64,000 nt of DNA from Pseudemcibacter aquimaris (GTDB lineage Bacteria; Pseudomonadota; Alphaproteobacteria; Sphingomonadales; Emcibacteraceae), in assembly GCF_028869115.1 (NCBI RefSeq), contig NZ_CP079800.1:310001-374000 (forward strand), in the 5' to 3' direction. A model generated the notes under the pieces. It searched no databases, had not been told where the DNA came from, and saw nothing but the letters and a program-made list of their open reading frames with translations. This document shows, one piece after another, positions 10,450 to 21,799 of the stretch. Position numbers and translations under genes: made by a program. Each line of letters starts with the position of its first letter. Positions within the stretch are counted from its first letter, which is position 1.

Positions 10450-11244
10450 ATGAAGGGTAGAGTACTAACAATTGCGGGTTCAGATTCAAGTGGTGGCGCC
10501 GGAATTCAGGCGGATATAAAAACCATTTCATCACTGGGTGCGTATGCCATGTCGGCGATCACCGCCATTACGGTTCAGGATACCAATATGGTCAGCGACG
10601 TTCAACCGGTGCCGGAAAATATCGTCAAATCCCAAGTTTTATCTGTTATAGGTGATATTGGTGTCGATGCCATTAAAACCGGCATGTTGATGTCACCGGA
10701 AATCATTGAAGGCATTGCTGAAATAATCGGTAAACATGCAGCAGATGTGCCGCTTGTAGTTGATCCGGTGATGATGTCGACCAGTGGTACGATGCTTCTG
10801 AAACCAAGAAGTGTGCGTGCGATGGTTTCTGAAATTCTGCCGTTAACGACATTACTTACCCCTAATCTTGCAGAAGCATCAAAATTAACGGGTGTTGAGC
10901 TATTAAAAAATATGGATGATATGCGACGCGCGGCATATGATCTTTTGGAAATGGGACCAAAAGCGGTACTTGTAAAAGGTGGTCATTTAAAAGGGGATAT
11001 TCTGACCGATTTGTTGGTTACGGAAAATTCAGAAAAAATATTTTCTGCCCTTCGTGTTCCGGGTAAAGACAATCATGGTACCGGATGCACGCTTGCATCA
11101 GGCATCGCAACCGGACTTGCGCAAGGATTAGCGCTTGAGGATGCTGTTAACCGTGCCCATAATTTCGTTCAAAAAGCACTAGAGGCAGCGCCCGGATTTG
11201 GTAGTGGTTGCGGCCCGTTAAATCATCTTGTCCGTGTTGAATAA
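10450..11244 (+). CDS. thiD: ThiD, hydroxymethylpyrimidine(-phosphate) kinase
   Basis: 264 aa ribokinase-fold kinase. N-terminal IAGSDSSGGAGIQADIKT, central VDPVMMSTSG, and C-terminal NHGTGCTLASGIA with the catalytic Asp/Gly loop. It phosphorylates HMP and HMP-P in thiamine synthesis or salvage. It is coupled closely to glmM and probably ends that operon. No TPP riboswitch was seen upstream, as expected for an internal operon gene. Confidence 0.94.
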   Translation: MKGRVLTIAGSDSSGGAGIQADIKTISSLGAYAMSAITAITVQDTNMVSDVQPVPENIVKSQVLSVIGDIGVDAIKTGMLMSPEIIEGIAEIIGKHAADVPLVVDPVMMSTSGTMLLKPRSVRAMVSEILPLTTLLTPNLAEASKLTGVELLKNMDDMRRAAYDLLEMGPKAVLVKGGHLKGDILTDLLVTENSEKIFSALRVPGKDNHGTGCTLASGIATGLAQGLALEDAVNRAHNFVQKALEAAPGFGSGCGPLNHLVRVE

Positions 11245-11322
11245 CGTCATACTGGACTAACCCGCCAATAAAATATACTATCGCCCCAACAAAATATAAA
11301 AGTCAGTTAGGGGACTATAGAA

Positions 11323-13755
11323 ATGCTCAAACTAAAATCCGTCATTTTTGGTTTTATTGGTGCGGCTGCGCTTGTTGTGCAATCCAATGCACAAACCATG
11401 GAACAGCTGAATGATAAATTCCGTCAATTAAATGAATATTTGCCGACACCCAACGCGTATAGAACAGCATCAGGTGCGCCTGGCCATGAATATTGGCAGC
11501 AACAGGCCGATTATAAAATTGATGTGACGCTTGATGATGAAAATCAATCGATTACAGGTTCAGCAACGATTAAATATTATAATAATTCCCCGGATGCTCT
11601 TAAATATATTTGGCTGCAAATGGATCAAAACCGTTTTGATCCAGAAACGTCGATGGATATTAGCAGTGAAACTGTTTCTAAAAACACAAAAGGGATGTCA
11701 TTTTCCGCATTTCGTAGCCATGTTGAACGCCGTAAATTTGACGGTGGTTTTAAAGTAAGCCGCTTACAGGATTTAAATGGCAACGATCTTCCTTATACTG
11801 TTGTTGGTGCAATGCTACGTATTGATTTGCCGACCGCACTTGAGCCAAACCAAATCACGGATTTCGAGATTGATTGGTCATATAATATTATGGATTCAAA
11901 AATCCTTCGTTCCCGTCAGGCGGCCGAATATTTCAAACGTGATGATAACTATATTTATGAAATCGCCCACTGGTACCCGCGTGTAACCGTATATTCAGAT
12001 TATGACGGTTGGCATAATAAAGATTTCGTGGGTGGTGGTGAATTTACTCTGGAATTTGGTAATTATGACGTGACAATTACGGCGCCTGCGGATCATATTG
12101 TGGCATCAACAGGCGTGCTGCAAAATGATGCAGAGGTGTTAACACAAGATCAACGTGACCGTTTGATCGAAGCACGCACAGCATCCGTTCCGATTTTCAT
12201 CGTAACTCCGGAAGAAGCGGTTGAAAACGAAAAGGAAAAATCATCTGAAACCAAAACATGGCATTATAAGGCGGAAAATGTACGTGACTTTGCCTTTGCA
12301 TCATCGCGTAAATTTATCTGGGATGCCATGGGTTACCGAATGAAAGAAAACGGCAAAACTGTTATGGCCATGTCTTATTATCCGATGGCAGGTCAGCCTT
12401 TATGGTCAGATGTTTCTACACAAGCCGTGATGCATACGCTTCAGGTTTATAATAAATATTCAATGACATACCCTTATCCGGTGGCCATTTCCGTGAACGG
12501 TCCGATTGGTGGTATGGAATATCCAATGATCAGCTTTAACGGTGCGCGCCCAACAACGCACCCTGATGGAACACGTACATATGGACGCCGTACAAAACAC
12601 GGTCTTATCGGCGTGATTATTCATGAAGTTGGTCATAACTATTATCCGATGATCATCAATTCAGATGAACGTCAATGGACATGGATGGATGAAGGTTTAA
12701 ATACGTTTGTTCAAAACCTTGCTCATCAAGAATGGAAAGATGATTACCCGCTTGGCCGTATCGATCCGCGTAATATTACCGGGTATATGACAAGTACAAA
12801 TCAGGTTCCGATTATGACCAATTCGGAATCATTGCTTCAAAAAGGTAATAATGCCTACGCGAAACCGTCAACGGCGCTTAATATCCTTCGTGAAAGTATC
12901 ATGGGGCCGGAATTGTTTGATTTTGCTTTCCGTGAATTTGCACAGCGTTGGAAATTTAAACGTCCGACACCCGCTGATTTCTTCCGCACAATGGAAGATG
13001 CCAGTGGCGTTGATCTCGATTGGTTCTGGCGTGGATGGTTCTATACCACGGAACATGTTGATATTTCGCTTGATAATGTACGTCATTTCACCATCGATAC
13101 CAAAGATCCTGAAATCGAGGAAGCGTTCAAACGCCGTCAAGAAATGGCAAAACGTACGCATCCATCATATTTCAGTAATGATGAACTTCCCAAACGCGTT
13201 GATGAGTTCCCATCGATTAAGGATTTCTATAACGATAATGATGAATTCACTGTCACTAACAAGCAACGCGACGAATATAATAAATTGATCGCGGAACTCG
13301 AAGATTGGCAGGTCGAACTTCTTAATGATGATAGTCATATTTATCTGATGGATTTCTCGAATGTTGGTGGGCTTATCATGCCGATCTATCTTGAAATTGA
13401 ATATGCTGATGGCAGCAAGGAAGAAAAGCGTTTTCCGGCTGAAACATGGAAGCAAAATTATAAAAATGTGACCAAAATGATCATAACTGATAAGGAAATC
13501 GCATCGGTTACTCTTGATCCGAAATATGAAACAGCGGATGCGGATATGTTTAATAACTTCTTCCCGCGCCGTATTCTTGAAAGCAGATTTGATCTTGCAA
13601 AACAAAAGGCAAGACAGCGTCGTGACATGCTGAAAGAAAACCTTGAAGAGGTTAAATCGCTTGAGGATTACAAGTCCGAAAAAGAAAAGAAAGATGCAGA
13701 TGATGAACGCAGTGCAAAGCGTAAATTTGATGCACTTGTGAAAGAGTATCAATAG
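11323..13755 (+). CDS. Secreted M1-family-like metallopeptidase
   Basis: 810 aa with a Sec signal peptide (about residues 1-23, cut after SNA). There is an M1-type N-domain, then GGMEYPMISF, a zinc site HEVGHN near residue 434 and the downstream Glu in WMDEGLNTF about 20 residues later. The C-terminus is highly charged (Lys/Glu/Asp). It should be a periplasmic or surface zinc aminopeptidase; the substrate is unknown. The start has AGGGGA upstream. Its TAG stop overlaps the GTG start of the next gene. Confidence 0.88.
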   Translation: MLKLKSVIFGFIGAAALVVQSNAQTMEQLNDKFRQLNEYLPTPNAYRTASGAPGHEYWQQQADYKIDVTLDDENQSITGSATIKYYNNSPDALKYIWLQMDQNRFDPETSMDISSETVSKNTKGMSFSAFRSHVERRKFDGGFKVSRLQDLNGNDLPYTVVGAMLRIDLPTALEPNQITDFEIDWSYNIMDSKILRSRQAAEYFKRDDNYIYEIAHWYPRVTVYSDYDGWHNKDFVGGGEFTLEFGNYDVTITAPADHIVASTGVLQNDAEVLTQDQRDRLIEARTASVPIFIVTPEEAVENEKEKSSETKTWHYKAENVRDFAFASSRKFIWDAMGYRMKENGKTVMAMSYYPMAGQPLWSDVSTQAVMHTLQVYNKYSMTYPYPVAISVNGPIGGMEYPMISFNGARPTTHPDGTRTYGRRTKHGLIGVIIHEVGHNYYPMIINSDERQWTWMDEGLNTFVQNLAHQEWKDDYPLGRIDPRNITGYMTSTNQVPIMTNSESLLQKGNNAYAKPSTALNILRESIMGPELFDFAFREFAQRWKFKRPTPADFFRTMEDASGVDLDWFWRGWFYTTEHVDISLDNVRHFTIDTKDPEIEEAFKRRQEMAKRTHPSYFSNDELPKRVDEFPSIKDFYNDNDEFTVTNKQRDEYNKLIAELEDWQVELLNDDSHIYLMDFSNVGGLIMPIYLEIEYADGSKEEKRFPAETWKQNYKNVTKMIITDKEIASVTLDPKYETADADMFNNFFPRRILESRFDLAKQKARQRRDMLKENLEEVKSLEDYKSEKEKKDADDERSAKRKFDALVKEYQ

Positions 13756-14285
13756 TGAAATTTTTCACCAAAATATTATTTCCAATTTTAATTTTGTGCG
13801 TGGCTATTCCTAGTCACGCACATCGATTCTACGCGGCCTTTAGCCAAGTGGATATGCAATCTGAAAAAGGGACCATCGAAATTACCCACCGTTTATTCAC
13901 ACATGATATTGAAGATCTTTTGATGCGGTATAACGGTGGGCCGGTTGAGTTAACCGACGACATAATTGAGTCGTTTTTACAGGAATATATCATCCAGTCA
14001 TTCGCGCTTTACGGCACAGACGGCGATCAAATTCCACTGAATTGGATCGGTGTTGAGGTAACATTCAGCGACATTTATGTTTATCAGGAAGCGCCATTAT
14101 CAGATGGTCAGGACACATTGATTTTGACCAACCGGATATTAATGGATCTCTTTGAAGAACAAAGCAATACAGTCAATGTAAAGCTGGACGGTAAGGTGAA
14201 AAGTCATACGTTTCAATATGACAGTAAACTCTATCAAATATCATTCAGCGGTCAGACTGGCGACTACCCATTTGACCCGTCATAA
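13755..14285 (+). CDS. DUF6702-like exported protein
   Basis: 176 aa, GTG start overlapping the preceding stop (TAGTG), so it is probably coupled to the M1 peptidase. The signal peptide ends near residue 22 (SHAH). The body shows FYAAFSQVDM, a LFTHDIEDLL helix and a beta-rich C-terminus. This resembles the DUF6702 family, often encoded next to M1-like peptidases. Function is unknown; a periplasmic partner or chaperone of the peptidase is an inference from coupling. Confidence 0.7.
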   Translation: MKFFTKILFPILILCVAIPSHAHRFYAAFSQVDMQSEKGTIEITHRLFTHDIEDLLMRYNGGPVELTDDIIESFLQEYIIQSFALYGTDGDQIPLNWIGVEVTFSDIYVYQEAPLSDGQDTLILTNRILMDLFEEQSNTVNVKLDGKVKSHTFQYDSKLYQISFSGQTGDYPFDPS

Positions 14286-14305
14286 ATTTTTCATCAAGCT
14301 TCTGA

Positions 14306-14333
14306 TTGACAATTAATTTTTGATCTCTATATT
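14306..14333 (+). promoter_or_regulatory. Strong sigma-70-type promoter of serC-serA
   Basis: A perfect TTGACA (14306-14311), 16 bases, then TATATT (14328-14333). Transcription should start near 14340, giving a leader of only about 55 bases before the serC ATG. Confidence 0.75.
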
Positions 14334-14339
14334 CCGCTG

Positions 14340-14395
14340 TGGGCTATCCCTCCCCAACGAGGGACGTCTGTTCTGGAAGGAATAGGAGAAAATTG
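14340..14395 (+). promoter_or_regulatory. serC leader RNA candidate (structured 5' UTR)
   Basis: The short leader has a perfect six-pair hairpin: TCCCTC (14347-14352), loop CCCAAC, GAGGGA (14359-14364). The Shine-Dalgarno AGGAG (14384-14388) follows. A conserved 'serC' cis-regulatory RNA is known upstream of serC-serA operons in Alphaproteobacteria, and gene context and length fit. I cannot run its covariance model, so identity is inferred. The pyrimidine-rich strand CCCTCCCC could also pair with the GGAAGG/AGGAG segment, suggesting control of translation start. Confidence 0.55.
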
Positions 14396-15550
14396 ATGTT
14401 ACCAGAAAAGAAACCAGCGTCACCGCTGTTTTCGTCAGGTCCGTGTGCGAAACGCCCGGGCTGGACGATTGATGTATTAAAAAATGCGCCTCTTGGGCGT
14501 TCTCATCGTGCCGCAATCGGCAAATCCCGCTTAAAAGAAGCAATTGATAAAACGCATGAACTTTTAGAATTACCTGAAGGTTACCGTGTTGGTATCGTGC
14601 CGGGTTCAGATACCGGTGCTGTTGAAATGGCATTATGGTCACTGCTTGGTGAGCGTGGCGTGGATATGCTTGCATGGGAAAGCTTTGGATCGGGATGGAT
14701 TACCGATGTAACCAAACAACTTAAGCTTGATGATGTCCGTAAAATCGAAGCGCCATATGGTGAACTTCCGGACTTAAGCCAAGTTGATTTCGCCCGTGAT
14801 GTGGTGTTCACATGGAACGGTACAACGTCTGGCGTTAAAGTGCCAAATGGTGACTGGATTGCCGAAGATAGAGGCGGCCTTACAATTTGTGATGCGACCT
14901 CAGCGGCATTTGCCATGGATCTTCCATGGGAAAAATTAGATGTTACCACTTTCTCATGGCAGAAAGTGATGGGTGGCGAGGGTGCGCATGGCATTCTTAT
15001 TTTGTCACCACGCGCTGTAGAGCGCCTTGAAAATTATACGCCGTCATGGCCGCTTCCGAAAATTTTCCGCCTTACTAAAAACGGAAAACTGATCGAAGGT
15101 ATTTTCAAAGGGGCAACGATCAACACACCATCTATGTTATGTGTTGAAGATTACCTTGATACCCTTAACTGGGGCGCTGAAGTTGGCGGTCTAAAAGGAC
15201 TGATCAAGCGTTCAGAAGATAATCTTGCGGTGCTTAAATCTTGGGTCGAAAAAACCGATTGGGTTGATTTCCTGGCCTCGGATCCTGCGACATTATCGAA
15301 TACTTCAGTGTGTCTTAAAATCACGGCTGACTGGTTCCAAAACCTGTCCGACGATGACAAAGCGACAGCGGCAAAGAAACTTGCATCATTACTTGATGAG
15401 CAAGGCGTTGCTTATGACATCGGTGCTTACCGTGATGCGCCAGCGGGCCTTCGTATTTGGGCCGGATCAACCATCGAAGCGGAAAATCTTGCTGATTTGA
15501 CGCCATGGCTTGATTGGGCGCACGACGAAGTACGCAGTATTTATAAATAA
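14396..15550 (+). CDS. serC: SerC, phosphoserine aminotransferase
   Basis: 384 aa from the ATG at 14396, which has AGGAG eight bases upstream. The frame stays open upstream to a GTG at 14339, but that lies in the promoter and leader, so it is not used. PLP lysine in [10 protein letters not shown] near residue 190. Enzyme class V fold; makes phosphoserine from phosphohydroxypyruvate and glutamate. It forms an operon with serA, 42 bases downstream. Confidence 0.95.
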   Translation: MLPEKKPASPLFSSGPCAKRPGWTIDVLKNAPLGRSHRAAIGKSRLKEAIDKTHELLELPEGYRVGIVPGSDTGAVEMALWSLLGERGVDMLAWESFGSGWITDVTKQLKLDDVRKIEAPYGELPDLSQVDFARDVVFTWNGTTSGVKVPNGDWIAEDRGGLTICDATSAAFAMDLPWEKLDVTTFSWQKVMGGEGAHGILILSPRAVERLENYTPSWPLPKIFRLTKNGKLIEGIFKGATINTPSMLCVEDYLDTLNWGAEVGGLKGLIKRSEDNLAVLKSWVEKTDWVDFLASDPATLSNTSVCLKITADWFQNLSDDDKATAAKKLASLLDEQGVAYDIGAYRDAPAGLRIWAGSTIEAENLADLTPWLDWAHDEVRSIYK

Positions 15551-15592
15551 TTTTTTACATTTAAAAACCGAATTACATGAAAGGTACACCTG

Positions 15593-17170
15593 ATGGTTAA
15601 GGTACTTATTTCTGATAAGATGAGCCCGCTTGCAAAAGAAATTTTTGAACAGCGCGGTATTGAAGTCGACGAAATCGTTGGACTAACTAAAGAAGAACTA
15701 GAAGCAAAAATTGGTGAATATGATGGTCTTGCCATTCGTTCAGCGACAAAAGTAACACCGAAAATTCTGGCGGCTGCGACGAATTTGAAAGTTGTCGGCC
15801 GCGCCGGTATTGGTGTTGATAACGTTGATATTCCAGCAGCAACAGGTAACGGTGTTGTTGTAATGAACACGCCAATGGGCAACAGCATCACGACCGCTGA
15901 ACATGCCATTGCAATGATGTTTGCTGTTGCGCGTCAAATCCCGCAAGCGAGTGCATCAACCCACGAAGGGAAATGGGAAAAATCCAAATTTATGGGTGTC
16001 GAGCTTACATCAAAAACACTTGGTATTATCGGTTGCGGTAATATTGGTGCGATCGCAGCAAGCCGCGCAATCGGCCTTAAGATGAAAGTAATCGCGTTTG
16101 ATCCGTTCCTATCCGAAGAACGCGCAGAAGAAATCGGCGTTGAAAAGGTTGAGCTGGATGAACTTCTTCCACGTGCTGACTTTATCTCGCTTCATACGCC
16201 ATTAACGGATAGCACACGAGGTATTCTTGGCGCGGATGCATTCACAAAAATGAAAGACGGCGTACGTATCGTTAACTGTGCGCGTGGCGGTCTTATTGAT
16301 GAAGATGCGCTGAAAGAAGCACTCGATAGTGGTAAGGTTGCCGGTGCGGCGCTTGATGTGTTTGCGGTTGAGCCAGCAAAAGAAAACGTTCTATTTGGTC
16401 ATGAAAAAGTTGTGGTAACACCACACCTTGGTGCGTCCACAACAGAAGCACAGGTTAACGTGGCCGTGCAGGTTGCAGAACAAATGTCAGATTACTTGCT
16501 TGATGGTGCAGTAACAAACGCACTGAACATGCCGAGCCTGACAGCGGAAGAATCAAAACGTTTAAGCCCGTATATGTCACTAGTTGGCCAGCTTGGCGGA
16601 TTTGTCGGTCAGCTTACAGAAGATGCAATTAAAGAAATCCATATCGGCTATCAAGGTGATGTAACGGATCTTAACGTTCGTCCATTAACTGCGATTGTTG
16701 TTGAAGGGCTTCTTCGTCCGCTATTAAGCAGTGTGAACATGGTCAATGCGTTAAGCATTGCCACAGAACGTGACATCGATGTTGTTGAAAGCAAACACGA
16801 AGGTGAAGGCGATTACCACACGCTCGTAAGTGTAAAAGTTATCACGGATAAAGGTGAGTTTGGTGTTGAAGGAACATTGTTCGCGGATCGTCGTCCACGT
16901 ATCGTACAGGTTGATGACATCCGTCTTGAAGGTGAACTGACAGACAATATGATTTTTGCCACAAACGAAGACAAGCCGGGCTTTATCGGTTCACTAGGTA
17001 CAATTCTTGGTGAAGGCGGTCTAAATATCGCGACATTTAACCTTGGTCGTCACCATGAAGGTGGTCGTGCTATCGCCCTTGTTGCGGTTGATCAAGCGGC
17101 ACCAGAAGCGGTTATTGCAGAGATTTGCAAGATCGATCAGGTACGCCGCGTTAAGGCTTTAAATTTTTAA
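15593..17170 (+). CDS. serA: SerA, D-3-phosphoglycerate dehydrogenase
   Basis: 525 aa, the long form. N-terminal substrate and NAD domains with GCGNIGAIAASRA near residue 148, catalytic CARGGLIDEDAL and TPHLGASTTEAQ. An intervening domain precedes a C-terminal ACT domain (DKPGFIGSLGTILGEGGLN), normally the serine-sensing site. First step of serine synthesis. The operon ends at the terminator 17210-17235. Confidence 0.97.
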   Translation: MVKVLISDKMSPLAKEIFEQRGIEVDEIVGLTKEELEAKIGEYDGLAIRSATKVTPKILAAATNLKVVGRAGIGVDNVDIPAATGNGVVVMNTPMGNSITTAEHAIAMMFAVARQIPQASASTHEGKWEKSKFMGVELTSKTLGIIGCGNIGAIAASRAIGLKMKVIAFDPFLSEERAEEIGVEKVELDELLPRADFISLHTPLTDSTRGILGADAFTKMKDGVRIVNCARGGLIDEDALKEALDSGKVAGAALDVFAVEPAKENVLFGHEKVVVTPHLGASTTEAQVNVAVQVAEQMSDYLLDGAVTNALNMPSLTAEESKRLSPYMSLVGQLGGFVGQLTEDAIKEIHIGYQGDVTDLNVRPLTAIVVEGLLRPLLSSVNMVNALSIATERDIDVVESKHEGEGDYHTLVSVKVITDKGEFGVEGTLFADRRPRIVQVDDIRLEGELTDNMIFATNEDKPGFIGSLGTILGEGGLNIATFNLGRHHEGGRAIALVAVDQAAPEAVIAEICKIDQVRRVKALNF

Positions 17171-17209
17171 TATTGTAGAAACTGTATCCAAATTTGATTT
17201 CTACAATTA

Positions 17210-17235
17210 GGGAGGGTTTTAGCCCTCCCTTTTTT
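17210..17235 (+). terminator. Rho-independent terminator after serA
   Basis: Perfect GGGAGGG (17210-17216), loop TTTTAG, CCCTCCC (17223-17229) and six T. A second inverted repeat, TGTAGAAA (17174-17181) with TTTCTACA (17198-17205), sits just upstream. Confidence 0.93.
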
Positions 17236-17287
17236 CGTATTTTCGTTTTGGGTTTTTTGCCATTGGTGATATAAGCACAGCGAAACT

Positions 17288-18469
17288 GTGAGTCTAATTT
17301 CAATCGGCTTTAAAAAAATGCTTGAACCAAATGAAACAGCCCTGCTGCCAGAAGGATTGCACGACAGTCTTGTCGGCGATGCAATGCAGGAAACCAAGGT
17401 TGTTGAAAACCTTTTAAACAGCTTTTCTTCTAATGGATATGATCTGGTTCTGCCGCCGATGGTGGAATTCGAAGAAAGCCTTCTTTTGGGGCCTGGAAAG
17501 GCACACTCTCGCAATATGTTCCGCTTGCTTGATCCTGCGTCACAGCGCATGATGGGTGTGCGTACGGACATGACGGGGCAGGTGGCCCGTATTTCCCATT
17601 CAAGGCTTAAAAATGCACCGCGTCCATTACGTCTTGGATATGCTGGTGATGTTTTAAGAATTAAAGGAACACAACTGCGCCCGGAACGCCAATTTAAACA
17701 GGCGGGTGTGGAACTTATTGGTTCCGATAGCACGGAAGCATATGTTGAAATTATTATGCTTGCTTATGATGCGCTTAAGGCCGCAGGCGCAAAGAAATTA
17801 AGCATTGATCTGGCGATGCCAATGTTGGTTCCGGCGATTACGGATGGTCTTGGCCTTGATGATGCGACAAGTAAACTTGTGCGTCATGCCCTTGATGCCA
17901 AGGATATCGGCGAACTTTCCAATATTCAGGACGAAATTGGTGAGATTAGCCGCGCGTTGCTTGGTGCAGCGGGCCCCGCTGAAAAAGCGCTTGATGCTAT
18001 TGGGGTGCTTTCACTGCCGGTGGCTGCGAAATCAATTGTTGATGAGCTTGTAAAACTCGTTGAAAAATTATCGAATGTCGCCCCTGATTTGGTTGTGACC
18101 ATTGATCCGGGTGAATATACCGGCTTTGAATATCAAACGGGTATTAGTTTTAGTTTCTTTGCGGGCGGTGTGCGTGGTGAACTTGGCCGTGGTGGCAGAT
18201 ATATCGTAAACGCCGAACGCGGCGAAGGCGAGCCTGCAACCGGATTTTCCCTTTATCTTGATAGCCTTATTCGTGCGATCGGTGAATATAAGGGCGCAGA
18301 AAAAATATATATTCCGCTAGGAACAGATAGAGCCATTCTGAACGAGCTTCAGAATAAAAATTATAGAACCATTCAAGGGCTAACGGAAACGGATGACACT
18401 GTTTCTGAAGCCAAAAGAATGGGTTGTGAATGTGTCTGGCTTGATGGTCAGATTGAAAATATTTCCTGA
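17288..18469 (+). CDS. hisZ: HisZ, ATP phosphoribosyltransferase regulatory subunit
   Basis: 393 aa from GTG at 17288. An ATG at 17318 (383 aa) is equally possible, because neither has a clear ribosome site and family members usually begin just before LLPEGLHD. It has a class-II tRNA-synthetase-like fold (motif 2-like RLGYAGDVLR; GRGGRY) but lacks the anticodon domain and length of HisRS. HisZ activates the short HisG in histidine synthesis. hisG is not in the window. purA follows 21 bases later. Confidence 0.88.
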   Translation: MSLISIGFKKMLEPNETALLPEGLHDSLVGDAMQETKVVENLLNSFSSNGYDLVLPPMVEFEESLLLGPGKAHSRNMFRLLDPASQRMMGVRTDMTGQVARISHSRLKNAPRPLRLGYAGDVLRIKGTQLRPERQFKQAGVELIGSDSTEAYVEIIMLAYDALKAAGAKKLSIDLAMPMLVPAITDGLGLDDATSKLVRHALDAKDIGELSNIQDEIGEISRALLGAAGPAEKALDAIGVLSLPVAAKSIVDELVKLVEKLSNVAPDLVVTIDPGEYTGFEYQTGISFSFFAGGVRGELGRGGRYIVNAERGEGEPATGFSLYLDSLIRAIGEYKGAEKIYIPLGTDRAILNELQNKNYRTIQGLTETDDTVSEAKRMGCECVWLDGQIENIS

Positions 18470-18478
18470 AGATGATGA

Positions 18479-19795
<1,317 letters not shown>

Positions 19796-19804
19796 GAATG
19801 AATT

Positions 19805-19835
19805 GATTACGATTGATTACTGATCAATCGTAATC
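19805..19835. terminator. Hairpin between convergent purA and rpoH
   Basis: Thirteen perfect base pairs (19805-19817 with 19823-19835) around a five-base loop. It overlaps the last codons and stop of rpoH. Neither strand has a long T run after it, so it may be a 3' stabilising hairpin or a weak bidirectional terminator. Confidence 0.5.
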
Positions 19836-20710
19836 ATATTGTCTTCGGCTGCAGCACTTTGCATGGCTTGCTGCAGCTTTTCAAACGCGCGTGCTTCGAT
19901 CTGACGAACGCGTTCACGGCTGATGTTATATTCGATGCTTAGCTCTTCCAGCGTTTTTGGGCTATCGCTTAGACGACGTTCAGCAATAATATGCTGTTCA
20001 CGTTCATTAAGCGCGCTCATGGCATCGGCCATCAATCCGCGGCGATAATCCATTTCTTCCGCATCAGCATAGGCCGTTTCCTGATCTGGTGTGTCTTCAT
20101 CAACAAGCCAGTCCTGCCATTCGCCCTCAATATCGGCTTTCATTGGCGCATTCAGGGAATGATCACCACCGGACATACGGCGGTTCATTTGCACAACTTC
20201 GTCTTCTTTAACATCAAGCTTGTTGGCGATTTCCGTCACCTGATCCGGGTGAAGGTCACCATCATCAACCGCTTCAAGCTGGCCTTTAATACGGCGTAGG
20301 TTAAAGAATAATTTTTTCTGTGCGGCGGTCGTGCCGATTTTAACAAGCGACCATGAACGCAGGATATATTCATGAATGGATGCTTTAATCCACCACATGG
20401 CGTACGTGGCAAGTCGGAACCCTTTATCAGGGTCAAAACGTTTTACCGCCTGCATCATGCCGACGTTACCTTCTGAAATCAGGTCACCCAGTGGCAAACC
20501 ATACCCGCGATATCCCATGGCGATTTTCGCCACAAGACGCAGATGTGATGTCACAAGCTTATGCGCGGAATCCGTATCACCGTGTTCCGTCCATGCTTTG
20601 GCGAGCATAAATTCCTCGTCTGGCTTAAGCATTGGGAATTTACGGATTTCATGCAGATAGCTCGTTAAACTTCCATCCGGCGATATTGTCGGTAGGTTAT
20701 TCTGTGCCAT
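19817..20710 (-). CDS. rpoH: RpoH, heat-shock sigma factor (sigma-32)
   Basis: 297 aa. Sigma-70 region 2 (GNVGMMQAVKRFDPDKGFR, TYAMWWIKASI), the diagnostic RpoH box QKKLFFNLRR near residue 134, and region 4 (TLEELSIEYNISRERVRQIE). It directs heat-shock transcription, with ftsH here as a likely target. Encoded 63 bases downstream of rluD on the same strand. FtsH-mediated turnover of RpoH through the RpoH box region is a known loop in other proteobacteria. Confidence 0.95.
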   Translation of the reverse strand: MAQNNLPTISPDGSLTSYLHEIRKFPMLKPDEEFMLAKAWTEHGDTDSAHKLVTSHLRLVAKIAMGYRGYGLPLGDLISEGNVGMMQAVKRFDPDKGFRLATYAMWWIKASIHEYILRSWSLVKIGTTAAQKKLFFNLRRIKGQLEAVDDGDLHPDQVTEIANKLDVKEDEVVQMNRRMSGGDHSLNAPMKADIEGEWQDWLVDEDTPDQETAYADAEEMDYRRGLMADAMSALNEREQHIIAERRLSDSPKTLEELSIEYNISRERVRQIEARAFEKLQQAMQSAAAEDNMITIDQ

Positions 20711-20773
20711 TTTGAGTATTACCCCTGATCCTTAATTCATTTTTTTGAGCTTACCAAAACAATTAGGCCATAA

Positions 20774-21799
20774 TTAGACGGCTTCAAGCGCTTGAATAAG
20801 CTGTTTCATATCATTTGGTATTTCTCTTTCAAATGTCAAGTGCTCCTTGGTAATTGGATGGATGAATCCAATTAGATATGCGTGTAAGGCCTGACGTTTA
20901 AAGCCATTTATCGCTTCTTTGGCTTTATCAGAAAAATTTTTCTGGGGGTTGTTTCTGCGACTATATAGCGGATCACCAACAAGTGGATAACCTTTATGTG
21001 ACATATGGACTCGGACTTGATGGGTTCTTCCGGTCTCTAACCGACACTCAACAAGGGCAAGACTTGGGGGTAATCCCTGTTTTACATTTTGCCTTGATGT
21101 GATCTTGCGGGGTGGCTCAAGTCTTCTGACGACACGGTAATGTGTTAGCGATTCTTTTCCGCCTTCGCGTACCGCCATTTTAAGTCTGTTTTTCGGATCA
21201 CGTTTAATGGGTGCGTAAATTTCATCTGCCGTTGGGTTTGGAACCCCCCAGCATATGGCGTAATATGCACGTTCAAGGCTGTGTTTTGCGAATTGTTTTG
21301 CAAGTCCCTTATGGGCTTTGTCGGATTTGGCCGCAACCATAAGGCCGCTTGTTTCTTTATCAATACGGTGAACAATGCCGGGGCGTTTAACACCATTTAT
21401 GCCCGACAAGCTATCACCACAATGATGAATGAGAGCATTAACAAGAGTGCCGCTATTATTACCAGGGGCAGGGTGAACAACCATTCCGGCCGGTTTATAA
21501 AGAACGATTAAATGTTCATCTTCATAATGGACCTCAAGCGGGATGTCTTCCCCGATCGGATCGGGGTCAACAATTTCCGGTACAGTGATGACGAATGTTT
21601 CGCCTTCTTTCACTTTATAGGAAAGTTTATCCATTTTCTGTGCTGATTCTTTCAGAATCACTTGACCTTCCCCGATCAGGCTTTTAAGACGGGAACGGCT
21701 AATGTCCGGCAGTTTATTGCTTAGAAACTTATCAAGGCGTGTGCCTTGATCGTCTTCATCGGCGACTGCTTCAAATATGTGAGGTTCATTTAAGGTCAT
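20774..21799 (-). CDS. rluD: RluD-type 23S rRNA pseudouridine synthase
   Basis: 341 aa. An N-terminal S4 RNA-binding domain (TRLDKFLSNKLPDISRSRLK) is followed by the RluA-family catalytic domain with HRIDKETSGLMV, in which Asp is the nucleophile. RluD modifies helix 69 of 23S rRNA; RluC is the close alternative, but the context before rpoH and the length favour RluD. Its start codon overlaps, on the opposite strand, the ATG of the next gene within CATG at 21797-21800. Confidence 0.88.
   Translation of the reverse strand: MTLNEPHIFEAVADEDDQGTRLDKFLSNKLPDISRSRLKSLIGEGQVILKESAQKMDKLSYKVKEGETFVITVPEIVDPDPIGEDIPLEVHYEDEHLIVLYKPAGMVVHPAPGNNSGTLVNALIHHCGDSLSGINGVKRPGIVHRIDKETSGLMVAAKSDKAHKGLAKQFAKHSLERAYYAICWGVPNPTADEIYAPIKRDPKNRLKMAVREGGKESLTHYRVVRRLEPPRKITSRQNVKQGLPPSLALVECRLETGRTHQVRVHMSHKGYPLVGDPLYSRRNNPQKNFSDKAKEAINGFKRQALHAYLIGFIHPITKEHLTFEREIPNDMKQLIQALEAV

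Noticed and set aside
17288-18469. Histidyl-tRNA synthetase (hisS)
   Set aside because: The catalytic-like fold is present, but the protein is short, lacks the anticodon-binding domain, and sits beside purA as HisZ usually does.
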